From the NCBI GenBank assembly GCA_015179125.1, contig WHVA01000152.1, forward strand, positions 124,001 to 188,000: a DNA stretch of 64,000 bases. The letters are read 5' to 3'. The stretch comes from Gautieria morchelliformis (lineage: Eukaryota; Basidiomycota; Agaricomycetes; Gomphales; Gomphaceae). Below are positions 10,031 through 21,455 of the stretch, in pieces; within the stretch, counting starts at the first letter, position 1; each line of letters opens with the position of its first letter. The translations under genes and the position numbers were made by a program. The notes under the pieces were generated by a model. That model searched no databases. It was not told the origin of the DNA and saw only the letters and a list, made by a program, of their open reading frames with translations.

Positions 10031-11107
10031 ATGACTAAGTCATTCCCACCCGCGGGATTGAATACTAGTACCCCTCAAGTTACCTCTCTCTTGCAAACTC
10101 TCAGGTAATGAACTTTACCGGACAGTACTGTATACATCTTCCTAGACTTACGTTTCAGAGGGGAAGCGTTCAGGCGGCAGCGGAACCTTCGAGGGGGTCA
10201 CGTATCTGCGCCGCCGTCCTTAGCGCGAGGTCCATCCCTCCCACCTCTATTCACCAGTGAGAGAGAGGACGAGGATGCCAACAACGTATCATCCCGTTCT
10301 GAGACACAAAGCGCTGGTCCTCGCCCACCACGCAGTTGGGTCCCATCCAGCCATGCACCCTCTGCAGCCTCCTGGCAATGGCGCAGTCACGCCTTGTCGC
10401 TCACACTTCACCACACCCCGTCGCTTTCACCGACACTGTATCCACATACAACCTCCCGTGTACCATCTCTCCTCCAGTTGTGTCTGCACACATTGGTATA
10501 TGAATACGGTGGCCTACCGCCAGAATACTTCTCCTTCGTACCACGACATATTCTCCGTGAATACGTGCGTTACAGCGCTGTACATGCTCCAAGCTTGCTC
10601 GAGGAAGATCTGGATGCTTTATTGGCTATCGACAACGTAACCTCTGTGGATGGCGAACTTATCATTATTGGTCCCTACGCGGAGTCTGTTTTAAATCGCG
10701 TGTCTGAGTCCTCCAAAGGAGTTCCAGAGGATTGGGAGTCTGAGCCTGGCGAAGCAGAGCTACCACCCCCTCTGCACACCTTCATCGTCCTCGCGTCGTC
10801 TTTTCGACCGTCCCTAATGACGCTGCTTCCTCCGACACTGACTCATCTCGCCTTGCTCAACGTCTCACATATACCACTACGCACGCTCCCAGCATTGTTA
10901 CCCCTTCTTGCTCTCCTTGACCTCTCATTCAACTCATGGCTTGGGCCACATTTCGGCAAACTCGTTCGTCTGGAGTGGAGCAAATGGACAAAGTTGACAT
11001 TACTAGGACTCCGGGGTTGTGGGATATGTGACGCTGATGCATGGACGCTTAAGAAACGCATCAATGAACGTAGACTTACCGACGTGGAAATAGTCTCGAC
11101 AGAATAA
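10031..11107 (+). CDS. Leucine-rich protein of unknown function (intact copy)
   Basis: Two exons, 10031-10104 and 10159-11107, with a 54-bp intron (GTAATG..TTTCAG), give about 340 residues. An N-terminal disordered Ser/Pro-rich part (about residues 25-125) is followed by a globular part with YEYGGLPPEYFSFVPRHILR and an LRR-like C-terminal half (LTHLALLNVSHIPLRTLPAL, LLALLDLSFNSWLGPHFGKL, WTKLTLLGLRGCGICDADAW). It is not an F-box protein as far as I can see. Pieces of a second, roughly 93-95% similar copy lie at 28736-29092, 36340-36891 and 42784-43007, separated by transposons; this intact locus is their empty-site reference. Function unknown. Confidence 0.78.
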
Positions 11108-11473
11108 GTTTTCGTTTTGAGTCGATCCGCATGATTGTTGTCAATGTAAAGTTGCCTTGCTGAAATTGACTGACCCAAGGTGTATGAAATTTAATGATAT
11201 GGTCATGGTATGATTTGCTGCCCACGTCCCGTCTCGGTAGGCACAGGTTGTTGTCTATACCGTACTACAGTGTTGAACTGGCGGTGTCAGGTTTTGCTGT
11301 GAGCAACGTTAATTGCGTATACAAGGGAGCTGATGTTCGTCGCCTCTGGTTTCACACCCTGCATACAAATCCTGTTGGACCGTGATTCCCGGCGTTGAGA
11401 TAGAGCAAGAAGAACACTATCTTCTAATCGTTACCCTAGCGAGACTGGGTTCGAGTCCAGGAATCCGTCGACG

Positions 11474-11686
11474 ATGGTCAGTATTTCATCTCGTGAAGTT
11501 AAACTCTCCTAATCACCAAAATATATCTAGCTTCGTCCACAGATACGCGAGCGCAGACAGTATATCTACGCTAAGTCTTTAGAGGCCGAGGAGCGCCAGA
11601 CTTATGAGCGCAAACAAAAACTCATGGAGGCTCTTGGATTGATGGTGGCCGGAAGAAGCGGCGCGGTAGGCGGGATAGAAGCTTGA
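11474..11686 (+). pseudogene. IMP4: N-terminal remnant of an IMP4-like U3 snoRNP protein gene
   Basis: ATG at 11474-11476 forms an exon by itself, followed directly by a 54-bp intron (GTCAGT..CTAG, 11477-11530) and exon 11531-11686. The product is M then LRPQIRERRQYIYAKSLEAE, ERQTYERKQKLMEAL, then an unrelated tail and TGA after 52 residues. The first 35 residues have the IMP4 pattern (MLRRQ.RERREY.Y.KS.E...RQ.YERKQ.L..AL), where the full protein is about 290 residues with a Brix domain. No Brix sequence is found downstream, so this looks like a truncated duplicate. It could also be an unrelated short gene. Confidence 0.5.
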
Positions 11687-12269
11687 ATCTAAGCAATGCG
11701 TCAGTAGATGATTTCCAAAGCCCATGCGACATATGAGATTTCCAACCTTTCCAACCTGCGTGATCAGGAGAAGGATTCGATCAGCGAAAGTCTGGATGAG
11801 AAGCTCCGTCTGTACATCCTCAACACTAGTACGAGCAAGCTGGGTCATCACGCACACAAATTTACTTCAACGGTTTCCCACGATAACTCATATTTGTTCG
11901 CACCACTCCAGATAATATCGTCAACAGGACGTGCACGTTTCTCATACAGTACAGTACAGTATATGCTGTGTAAGTAAGTGCTTGGTACATTGTATGGCAA
12001 GGCCGGAGTCGTATATGTACATGTAGACAGACATAATTCACGTGTATGGCAGGAGGATCAGTTGATGGACACAAAGCTTCATGAAAATGATTGTGCTGGA
12101 GGCCAGCAGACCATTAGGGAGGGTTATTACAAGTGCAATATTGATAATAGTGCATGTGAGTAGCTAATCCAACACAGGAATGTTCTCAAAAACAATTTGG
12201 AAGAACAACTACTATGATATAGGGAGATGTGATGTATTCATGAGTCAATGAGTGGTTGCCCTAGAAAAC
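11687..12269. other. Intergenic, no gene seen
   Basis: Short frames only. A protein-like piece (EKDSISESLDEKLRLYILN, about 11770-11830, plus) has no partner. The NLR gene ends at 12270 on the minus strand. Confidence 0.4.
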
Positions 12270-15200
12270 TCATGCGGCCATTCTACATCGCATCCACAAT
12301 CTGCCATGCTCAAACAGGTTGAAATCCAGCTTTGTGGACCCCTTCCCGATGACAGCGGTGTTCGCTGGTCGCCACAAACCTGCTTGGGACCAGGGTGGTA
12401 CCCAGAATAAAAGTTCTGAGGGCGAGCTGTGGATCCAGCCATTGTCTAGCCGTGAGTTATGATTCCACTTGGCTGTGTAAAGGGTATCAGCATATTCCGC
12501 AATGCTCAGACAAACCAAGGTAACAGCTACTGACTACCTTCTTGACCTGTGAATGGGCCCGAACCAACGATGGGGGCTTCCGCATCCCACACACGGGTCA
12601 TGTTGTCACCAGACCCTGCGACAACGCCGTTGCCATCATGCGAGAATGCCACCGACGTAACCCGGTCAGTGTGGCCTTCGAATGGTGCGGAAATGAGCCC
12701 CCTGGTGTCTGCATTCCACACACGGATCGTCCTGTCATCAGACCCGGAGACGATGCGCTTGCCATCATGCGAGAACGCCACCGACGTGATGCAGTCGATG
12801 TGGCCTTCGAATGGTGCTGAAACAAGCTCCCCGGTATCTGCATTCCACACACGGACCGTCTTGTCCAAAGACCCGGAGACAATGCGCTTGCTGTCAGGCG
12901 AGAACGCCACCGACATGACCCAGTCCATGTGGCCTTCGAATGGTGCTGAAATACCGTCCCCGGTGTCTGCATTCCACACACGGATCGTGTTGTCACGAGA
13001 CCCGGAGACGATGCGCTTGCCGTCATGCGAGAACGCCACCGACATGACCCATTCGGTGTGGCCTTCGAATGGTCCAGAAATGAGCTCCCCGGTGTCTGTA
13101 TTCCACACACGGATCGTGTCGTCTTTAGACCCGGAGACGATGCGCTTGCCGTCATGGGAGAACGCCACCGACCTGACCCAATGGGTGTGGCCTTCAAATG
13201 GTGCTGAAATGCCCTCCCCGGTGTCTACATTCCACACACGGATCGTGGCGTCTTCAGACCCGGAGACGATGCGCTTGCTGTCATGTGAGAACGCCACCGA
13301 CGTGATGCCGGAGGTGTGGCCTTCGAATGGTGCTGAAATGCCCTCCCCGGTGTCTGCATTCCACACACGGATCGTGTCGTCTTTAGACCCGGAGACGATG
13401 CGCTTGCTGTCATGTGAGAACGCCACCGACGTGATGCCGGAGGTGTGGCCTTCGAATGGTGCTGAAATGCCCTCCCCGGTGTCTGCATTCCACACACGGA
13501 TAGTCTTGTCATGAGACCCGGAGACGATGCGCTTGCCATCATGCGAGAACGCCACCGACGTGATGTCGGAGGTGTGGCCGTCGAATGGTGCTGAAATGCC
13601 CTCCCCGGCGTCTGCATTCCACACACGAATCGTGCCGTCAACAGACCCGGAGACGATGCGCTTGCCACCATGCGAGAATGCCACCGACGTGATGCCGGAG
13701 GTGTGGCCTTCGAATGGTGCTGAAATGCCCTCCCCGGTGTCTGCATTCCACACACGGATAGTCTTGTCATGAGACCCGGAGACGATGCGCTTGCCATCAT
13801 GCGAGAACGCGACCGACGTGACCCACGCGGTGTGGCCTACGAATGGTGCTGATACGAGCTCCCCGGTGTCTGCATTCCACACACGGATCCTGGCGTCACC
13901 AGACCCGGAGACGATGCGCTTGCCGTCATGGGAGAACGCCACCGACGTGACCCAGGAGGTGTGGCCTTCGAATAGTGCTGAAACGCCCTCACCGGTGTCT
14001 GCACTCCACACACGGATCGTGGCGTCTTCCGACCCGGAGACGATGCGCTTGCCGTCATGCGAGAACGCCACCGACGTGACGCCGTCGGTGTGGCCTTCGA
14101 ATGGTGCTGAAATGCCCTCTCCGGTGTCTGCATTCCACACACGGATCGTCTTGTCATGAGACCCGGAGACGATGCGCTTGCCATCATGCGAGAACGCCAC
14201 CGACGTGACCGACCCGCTGTGGCCTTCGAATGGTGCTGAAATGCCCTCCCCGGTGTCTGCATTCCACACACGGATCATCTTGTCATAAGACCCGGAGACG
14301 ATGCGCTTTCCGTCATGAGACAGCGCCACCGACGTGACAAAGGAGGTGTGGCCTTCGAATGGTGCTGAAACGAGCTCCCCAGTGTCTGCATTCCACACAC
14401 GGATCGTCTTGTCATGAGACCCGGAGACGATGCGCTTGCCGTCAGGCGAGAACGCCACCGACCTGACCCAGTCGGTGTGGCCTTCCAGAACGGATTGAAT
14501 TGGTAGCCACGTTGTCGCTTTGCCGGTCTCGATGTTGAGGAGTCGTGGAAATCGTGGGAGGTAAGTCTCAGATAGTTTCGACCGTTCAGGTGCAAACGGG
14601 AGTGCCGACAAATAGAGATGGGGAGCACTCTGAGAGATTACACTCCCAAACGCAGCCACAAAATGGCGGGTATCTGTCACGAATGCTGTAATATCATTAT
14701 CCTGGAGTTCATTAGACTCATGTCGGAACTCGTCTATCAATGCCATAGCACTTGGGCGTGGCGCTTACCTGGCTCCATACAACTATTGATGAGAGAGCCG
14801 CCGATACGACGGATACCTTCTTGAGCAAACTCAAAGCTTCTAGCCAGTAGAGTAGCTTAGTCTCGAAGAGCTCCTTGACTTTTGCACCTATATCAGGCAC
14901 AAATGCGGTGACGGAAACATGGTCCGCCCAGAAACGACAAGAGTAGGAAAGTTGTGATGTTATGTACTTCTTGATCCGTGCCGGCAAGTCGACAACATCG
15001 TTGTTGCGCAGATATGAAGTTTCAAGCTGACAGATGTTAAAGCAAAGTTCCTCTGTCATCACGCGCAAGGAAGAGCGCGCAAGGGTATCATGGTGTAAAG
15101 ATGTATCGATGTAGTATGGTCCACTCCGGCTGCGATCTGTCAAGAAGTCACGAAAAGACGTGTGCAGCAGAGTGATTGGATCAGATTCTTGAGTAGGAAG

Positions 15201-17580
15201 CCTCAACAGAGCACCCATGGGTCCAACTATACGATGAATCACGCTACCCGACTTGTTGGGATTGCACAATCTCTGCAGGGCAGACATAGAGAGCGGTTCT
15301 CTGGCCGCCAGCATGCAGCCCATCACCAAGTGAAAGCGACGCTGGAAATCGTCATCATCCGTCAACTCATCGTCATCCCCGAATATCTGCTTGAGAATGC
15401 CGAGGTATAGCTGATCCAACCCACGGAGGTTCTTGACTAAAAGTTTCTCCAGTTGCTGAACAGGATCCCGACCACGCTTCCCATCTCCTTTGACAAAACG
15501 ACAAGCCGTGGATGCCCATTGAAAGTGACCTTCGGATTTCTCAACTAATAATCGACACCAGCCATCATTGGGCCATTTGTCCTCGAGGTCCGTAATGTCA
15601 CATAGTTGGTCTTTGACAAAGCGGGTGACAGCATCGGTAGGGTTTGGGTCAATATCCTTTATGGACCTGGACAGCACATGCTTCTTCCATAGAAGCGCAT
15701 CCTGGATGTCTTGTTCGGCCCGCGAGGTGATAAGAAGACGGAGATTAGACGGCAGTTTCGCCGCTCTCATCCAATGCATCAATAACGATCACCGTTGGTC
15801 CGACAGTCCTTAGTCCATGGGCAGCGTCTAGAATGAACTTCTGGAACTGCTCATGAGGTATGCGTGTGGTCCGAAGGGCTCTCTGCTCTCCGACCACATT
15901 CACCAACGATGCTTTGCGTTGCTGGTCCAGATCAGCCAGATCACGAGCAATAGTGCTAAAGATATTGTCGGGGGATCGCTCTGCCTGACGAGCGCGGTCA
16001 AAACAGTATGACGATCCTAGACGTTTGAGCCTGTCAAATCGTCGAGCGACCTCGTGAGCAATCGCAGATTTGCCGGCACCCGCGACATCGTTCAAGAAAA
16101 ATATCCTGGGGGTGTCGTCGCTATCCTGGTTGACCCAATCGCAGATCTCCCCAACAACCTTCTCGCGAGTACCCGGCAGACAGCCTTTTCTAGGATCGCA
16201 ACCAGCTCCCGCTGCGTAGGGCATGTCATTAAGCTGAACTTCTCCGGCTGGTTGCAAGTGTATTAGCGTCGGTAAAGGCCCCAAATCAGACACTCACAGA
16301 GATCGCCGACGACATCCAGAAGACGTAGGACAGTGATTTCAGTATGAATGACGGCATGTTCCTGTAACGCCAACCTGAGTTTGTTGAACGTTTCCTGGTA
16401 TTGTTTGACCTTGCTGTCGACATCCGACACTAGATTCTTCGCCGTTCTTTTCCCTGAATAAAGATCATCAGCCATGGCCACCTGACACAATGCGTCCAAC
16501 ATACAGAAGTTCTTGTTTTTGGCATAGTCGCGGATAAAATAACTACACTCTACTGTCTGATCCGTCAAGGATATGATAATTGACTTTTGCGATTCAACTT
16601 TTTTCAGCGGCTCTGCCAGGTGGACGAACGCATAGGCGTCTCCAATGGTATTCGCCAGCTCATTGATGCTATCGTCCCGGTCCTTCTGAGCAATGATCGT
16701 CTGCCCAGACGTCAGATATGTCTATCAAGCTGGTCCATGTGATAGGTCTACCTTGTGTGCAATAGACAGGATAGACCATGCTATTTTAGCGTACGGATGT
16801 ATCTAGAATGAGGCAAACCGTGTACATGAGATGACCTCGGAGACCGCTGACGTTTAAACCATACCTCGGAGATACCATCCACGATCTCGGTAAACAGCTT
16901 GATCTTGTCCAGGAGTGGATCCCAAGCCGCCATTGTCGGGATGACAGTATTATTGGTGGTGGAAATGATGCCGTCCACCACATTCCCTGCATCAATAACT
17001 CGGGACGGCACGGGGTTCATATTTTCGACCATTTTCGTTTCGTTGACTGCTTCGCTCAACTGGCCTTCCAGCGCCCCGTCGGACGTCCCGAAAGACGTGA
17101 TGGTGAACTCTAGGTCAGTCTGAACATCGTGCACATTCCCTGCCTTATCGCATTTACGCAGTTTGCGAGGAACGGCCGCTGTGTTCGATGATTGCGTGTG
17201 CATTCAGTCGTAGAGAGAAAAGGACTGACCACTGACCTCCAGATGCTCCTTCTGCACGCAGCAACTCTATCCTTTCCTTCGCACCGCCAATGTACTCGTC
17301 ATTACCAATTGTATGATGCCTGTACACTTCGATGCCTAATACGGAACTCCCATGCAAGTCGTTGCTGGTCATGGATTTAAGATCTACGTGAAGACAACAC
17401 TGGAATTAAACGCACAAATAGAACGACTCATCCCATGAGGCAGCATTGCCTCTCCCAGCTACGGCAGTCTTCTTGACATCTTCATCGACAAAGAGTTTCA
17501 CGTAATATTTGCCGGGACGTTTGCCCAACAGTCCGATATTGGGATGGTGATTGTATTTTAAGTCTGTGGTCGACCGTCAA
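12270..17580 (-). CDS. NLR-like signal-transduction protein: C2, helical region, NACHT, 15 WD40 repeats (carries a frameshift)
   Basis: STAND NTPase of the fungal HET-E/NWD type, expected in non-self recognition. Exons: 17416-about 17580 (start not resolved), 17237-17364, 16865-17178, 16752-16802, 16298-16700, 14769-16247, 12538-14716 and 12270-12472, with introns of 50-65 bp. A C2-like domain ([19 protein letters not shown] ... [19 protein letters not shown]) is followed by the usual linker ([36 protein letters not shown]), NACHT with Walker [20 protein letters not shown] and Walker [12 protein letters not shown], then [14 protein letters not shown]. The C-terminal exon carries the family tail ([19 protein letters not shown]). 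At about 15755-15770 the frame shifts between DESGETA and RAAKLPSN; 11 or so codons seem missing, so this allele may be inactive or make a C2-NACHT fragment. Confidence 0.8.
12560..14488 (-). repeat. Array of 15 near-identical 129-bp WD40 units
   Basis: Each 43-codon unit has the frame FEGHT..(V/I)[28 protein letters not shown] followed by (G/L)(I/V)SAP. Nearly all differences between units fall at the residues after GH, after GS and after TGE, while the framework is almost invariant even at DNA level. This is the high-internal-conservation WD40 class of fungal NLRs. Units 9 and 10 share the variable pair TSGI and differ elsewhere. Confidence 0.95.
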
Positions 17581-18080
17581 GAGTCAGTATACGATGGACA
17601 GCGCAGGCGAAAGAGTCCTCCCTGCAATTTTGACCCCTCTTATTGCTGCAGGAATACTTCGGGCGGAGAGTCAAGGATTGGATTACTAGAGAAGTTATCG
17701 TGGACTTACAGCACTGCGCCCTCATTGTCCATCGTTCGCAGTGTTCGAGGTGGGTAGACTACGACAAAGACGCGCCTTATGGCATAATCGCGAGGTACGC
17801 CTTGTCACGCTCAACACTGTCACAGGATCCCACGACGCCGTCACCGCCTAGTTACAGCCACCCGTTTAAGCAACTCGTCGATGAGAGCACCACCGTCCCA
17901 ATCGTCGGCCATGGTGGCTAGAGGAAGGGGTGATGTCCTGGGTTGAGAATTTACTATACCTAGAGAACAGTGGTATTCACGTCTACGCATTATATGAACT
18001 CTAGTGGGTCCACCCCCCAGTGGGTTTCTTAATAGGTTGACTACACACAGTGCGCGAGTCTCTCACTCTCTCTCCTCTGA
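17581..18080. other. Region upstream of the NLR gene; no firm gene
   Basis: A possible first NLR exon (minus, ATG near 17731, MDNEGAVL then GTAAGTCC) precedes the C2 exon but the phase does not close. Elsewhere only short frames. Confidence 0.35.
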
Positions 18081-18957
18081 GAAACAACCAAATGGGAAGC
18101 TCAAGCGGAGAACAATGTCATACAATTGCCCTACGACAAGCCGAGGTGGTCCGGTGGAGACTCAATGAAATTGACGCCGAAAAACTATGGTGTCAAGGAA
18201 CGGCTCGCAGAACAGCTTCCATATCCTGTTGGAGCAGTTGAACATGCATGGACGCAGCAGAACGTGGTGCCTTGGAAGATCCCGTGGATCATGTAGGCTA
18301 CAACAATTGAATCAAAATGTCTGGGCTAATTACTCTATTGTCTCAGAGAGACCCCGGGCAACACGACGAATTCGCCGTAGAAGACCAAGATGATGAAGTG
18401 TCCCTATTGCACAAGTTCTGCCAGAATGCAGGTATACCATATTTTGAAACTGACTGCTTGTAGAAACCGTCATAGTACCGTACCATGGATACAGTCAGTA
18501 TAATTAGGATCCATGTTGATGCATAAATCATCCCGTGGTTTACACAAAAGGGCAACATTCTTGGCCCAAGAATGTTGCCCTAATGTTGCCCTTCCGTGCA
18601 AATCACGGAATGAGTTATGCACCAACATGGATCCTAACTATATTGGGATTTTCTCTGCGGACCATCCAATTGAGGCTTGTTTGAACATGTCGCTTTCTAT
18701 CTCATTTTCTCATAGGTGCTTTTTTAGGCAATATCCCGATTATCAAACTCGTGCTCAGTATCGGAACTAAATAACTGGTATTTGCATGTCCTTCCCCTTG
18801 GCAGGGTCCGCATTGCAAAGTCTGGCACCAAATCGAAGGATGTAAGTAACCATAATCACAGCAGCATTTCAGATTTTTTGCCGCCGGCATGAGCCACGAG
18901 GACTTCCGTCCGTTCCGAGAAGTTGATGAACCGCCAACTCCTACACTCCATCTCTAA
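18081..18957 (+). CDS. Unrecognised spliced gene
   Basis: A consistent chain of exons reads: about 18090-18294 (containing LPYDKPRWSGGDSMKLTPKN and LAEQLPYPVGAVEHAWTQQN), then from 18352 IDPGQHDEFAVEDQDDEVSL to 18431, then SALQSLAPNRR near 18806-18840, and finally FFAAGMSHEDFRPFREVDEP ending in TAA at about 18955. Donors GTAGGC, GTATAC and GTAAGT and matching AG acceptors keep one frame. The 5' end is unclear. I do not recognise the family. The third intron, about 375 bp, is enlarged by a foldback repeat (18503-18638). Confidence 0.4.
18503..18638. repeat. Foldback MITE-like element in an intron
   Basis: Arms TTAGGATCCATGTTG.TGCATAA (from 18504) and the complementary TTATGCACCAACATGGATCC TAA (to 18637) enclose a centre with GGGCAACATTCTTGG and CCAAGAATGTTGCCC. 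The element is flanked by TATA on both sides. About 135 bp; family not recognised. Confidence 0.7.
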
Positions 18958-19313
18958 TCATTTTACCTATTATAGACTTCTAATCGTTACTGTATCCTAG
19001 CTAGACTGGTCTAGCCAACTTCGACACCGTACTGGGCGGAATAACTGAATCTTAAATTAAAAGGGCCTTCCCAGCTAGGATCACTGACTCCACGTGAACC
19101 GTGGAATCTGTGCCAAAAACCTCGACACGCATTCTTGCTTATGACAAGGAACACTAGCCTGGCATGGTGACAATACCTCCTGATATGTTCAGAATCGTGT
19201 GTTCTGTCCAGTTAGATAGTATAATAAGGTTCGGATTTCTTAATATACAATAATTATTGTTCGAATACTTATACGTCGCAACCGTCTGCCAGCTCTCGCT
19301 CACTGGCATAACA
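18958..19313. other. Intergenic, no gene seen
   Basis: Contains a stretch (18975-19015, CTTCTAATCGTTAC..CCTAGCTAGACTGG) that resembles 11422-11452; both may be diverged pieces of one short repeat. The rest is the presumed P450 promoter. Confidence 0.35.
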
Positions 19314-21455
19314 ATGGCAGCAAGCCTGGTGTCCATTCTAGTGACATTAACCTTACTCCTCGCAGTTGGACTCGTGAACAGGAGACGCCTGCCCAAAGGT
19401 GAGGATCTCAGTCCTCGCACAAATCGGAATTGCTACTCGGTAACATTTTTGACCCGTACGATAGGCCTACGTCTACCTCCTGGCCCTCCAGGGCGTTGGA
19501 TCTTAGGGAACATTACAGACATGCCCACTCAGCAGGGGTGGAAGACGTATGCAGAGTGGGCGAAGAAATATGGTAATTAATCTCACTGAGTCTTACTGCA
19601 ACTCGCCTACTCATCGGCACCAGGCGGACTTGTTCACATCAAACTACTGGGTCAATCCATGGTGATTATCGATACGGCAGACATCGCTTATGAATTGTTC
19701 AAGAAACGATCCTCCATATATTCCGATCGAACCGAACTTCCCATGTTGAATGACTTGTGCGTAATATATCTTGGGCCGCAAGTAGTTTTAAATGGCGATT
19801 ACACTCTCCTAGAATGGGACTTGGCTGGTCTACGACTCTCATGCGCTATGGAGAAGTGTGGCGTCGGAATCGCGCCCTGATACACAAGAAATTCCATCCT
19901 GCTGCAGCTGCCACATATCAGCCCATCCAAACCAAATATACTCGGTCAGAAATTCATTTACTTCCAATCCAAGACTGAATGATGTCCAGACGTCTGCTTC
20001 GACGGTTGTGTGACTCCCCAGATAATTTCGTTGATCACATACGACATTCTTTCGGCGCGATTATCATGGAGGTGGGCCTCTACCGATGTATCAATGGGTT
20101 CTTCAAATAGTTTGTCAATTTTACAGCTTGTGTATGCGATCAATGTTCGCGATGAGGACGATCCCTACATTGCAACGGCGGAAAAGGTATCGGCTCATTT
20201 CAGCGAAGCAGGGAATCCAGGATCTTTTCTGGTTGATGTACTGCCGATATGTGCACTTTCCTGGCTTAATCCTGGTTGATTGCATTTCACTGGCTAGTGA
20301 GCAGTGAAATACGTCCCAGAATGGTTCCCAGGCGCAGGATTTCGCAAGACCGCTAGGCTCTGGCGACAGGATATCACAGACATGAATGTGGTGCCGTTTG
20401 AGGTTGTCAAGAAGGCACTCGTGCGTGCACATATTAGCAAGCTTAAAGTCGACTGTATTTACTTGATGTTGAAAGAATGCCGGCAACGCAAGCCCTTCAT
20501 TCACTTCGTCATTGCTGGAGGATCTCACTAGCGATACGACCGCACGTGCTGATGAAGAGACTATTATCCGTGGGGTCGGATCAACCGTGTATGGAGCCGG
20601 ATCAGACACGGTTGCTCTTCTCCCAGCCTCTCGAACACTCCAACACACTGACCAAGACATTTTATAGACAGTGCATACGCTGCATACATTCATACTTGCC
20701 ATGGTGCTCTCACCCGAAGTGCAAAAAAAAGCTCAGGCAGAACTTGACGCGGTGGTGGGGCCAAACCGACTTCCTGAATTCGAGGACCGGAATAATCTGC
20801 CTTATATCAATGCCCTCTGCAAGGAAGTTTTAAGATGGCATCCTTTGTTACCCATTGGAGTTGCACACGCTACTACTCAAGACGACATCTATGATGGGTA
20901 CTTCATACCTAAAGGTGCCATCATATTAGGCAATGCTTGGTGATCGACAAGCTGTCCTGTTTGAACTTAAATTCTGACTTGTTGCGATAGGCAGATACTC
21001 CGCGACAAAGCTGTATATGGTCCAAATACTGATGATTTCAACCCAGAGCGATTTCTCGACCCTAATGTGAAATATCCAAATGCAGCATTTGGGTTTGGGA
21101 GGAGGTGGGTCATTTTGAAGCCTGGGGCGCTAGATTATGTTTACATGCATGACAAATTATCAGGATATGTCCCGGTCGACACCTAGCCGATAATTCCATG
21201 TTCATCACCGTGGCATCAATCCTGAAAGTTTTCGATATCACTCCTGCCAAAGACAGCAGCACTGGTGAGGAAATTCCCGTCAGAGAAGCATTCACATCAG
21301 GATTCTTTTCGTATGTGTCATGCAATTGATTAGTATCGAGTTTTGTTGTGGAGATTTGCGCTTATGGAGCTTGCAGACATCCTGAGCCATTTATATGCTC
21401 AATCTGGCCACGATCAGACGCATCAGAAGCACTGATTTTCCAGGGCGAAGTATAA
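19314..21455 (+). CDS. Cytochrome P450 monooxygenase
   Basis: Haem-thiolate monooxygenase, ER-anchored. ATG at 19314; about a dozen exons, first 19314-19398; stop TAA 21453-21455. The N-terminus is a membrane anchor (ASLVSILVTLTLLLAVGLV) followed by the Pro-rich hinge RLPPGPPGRWILGN. Key motifs are all readable after splicing: C-helix WRRNRALIHKKFHP, I-helix VYGAGSDTTV, ExxR in KEVLRW, the PERF-type motif NPERFLDP, and the haem loop FGFGRRICPGRHLA, split by an intron within the second Arg codon. Long stretches (VDVLPILKYVPEWFPGAGF) match the large Agaricomycete clan annotated as O-methylsterigmatocystin-oxidoreductase-like. One donor (GTTGCT after SDT) is atypical. No frameshift or stop was found, so the gene looks complete. 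Substrate unknown. Confidence 0.88.

Noticed and set aside
11380-11470. tRNA-like stretch with a perfect B-box (GGTTCGAGTCC) and CTTCTAATC reminiscent of an Arg anticodon arm
   Set aside because: The T-stem and acceptor stem do not pair and no convincing A-box or cloverleaf can be drawn; a related fragment at 18975 lacks the B-box. At most a decayed tRNA-derived sequence.
12549-14159. Long plus-strand open frames (for example 321 and 124 codons) across the WD40 array
   Set aside because: They are antisense by-products of the 129-bp repeat, whose length is a multiple of three; the minus frame has the clear WD40 pattern.
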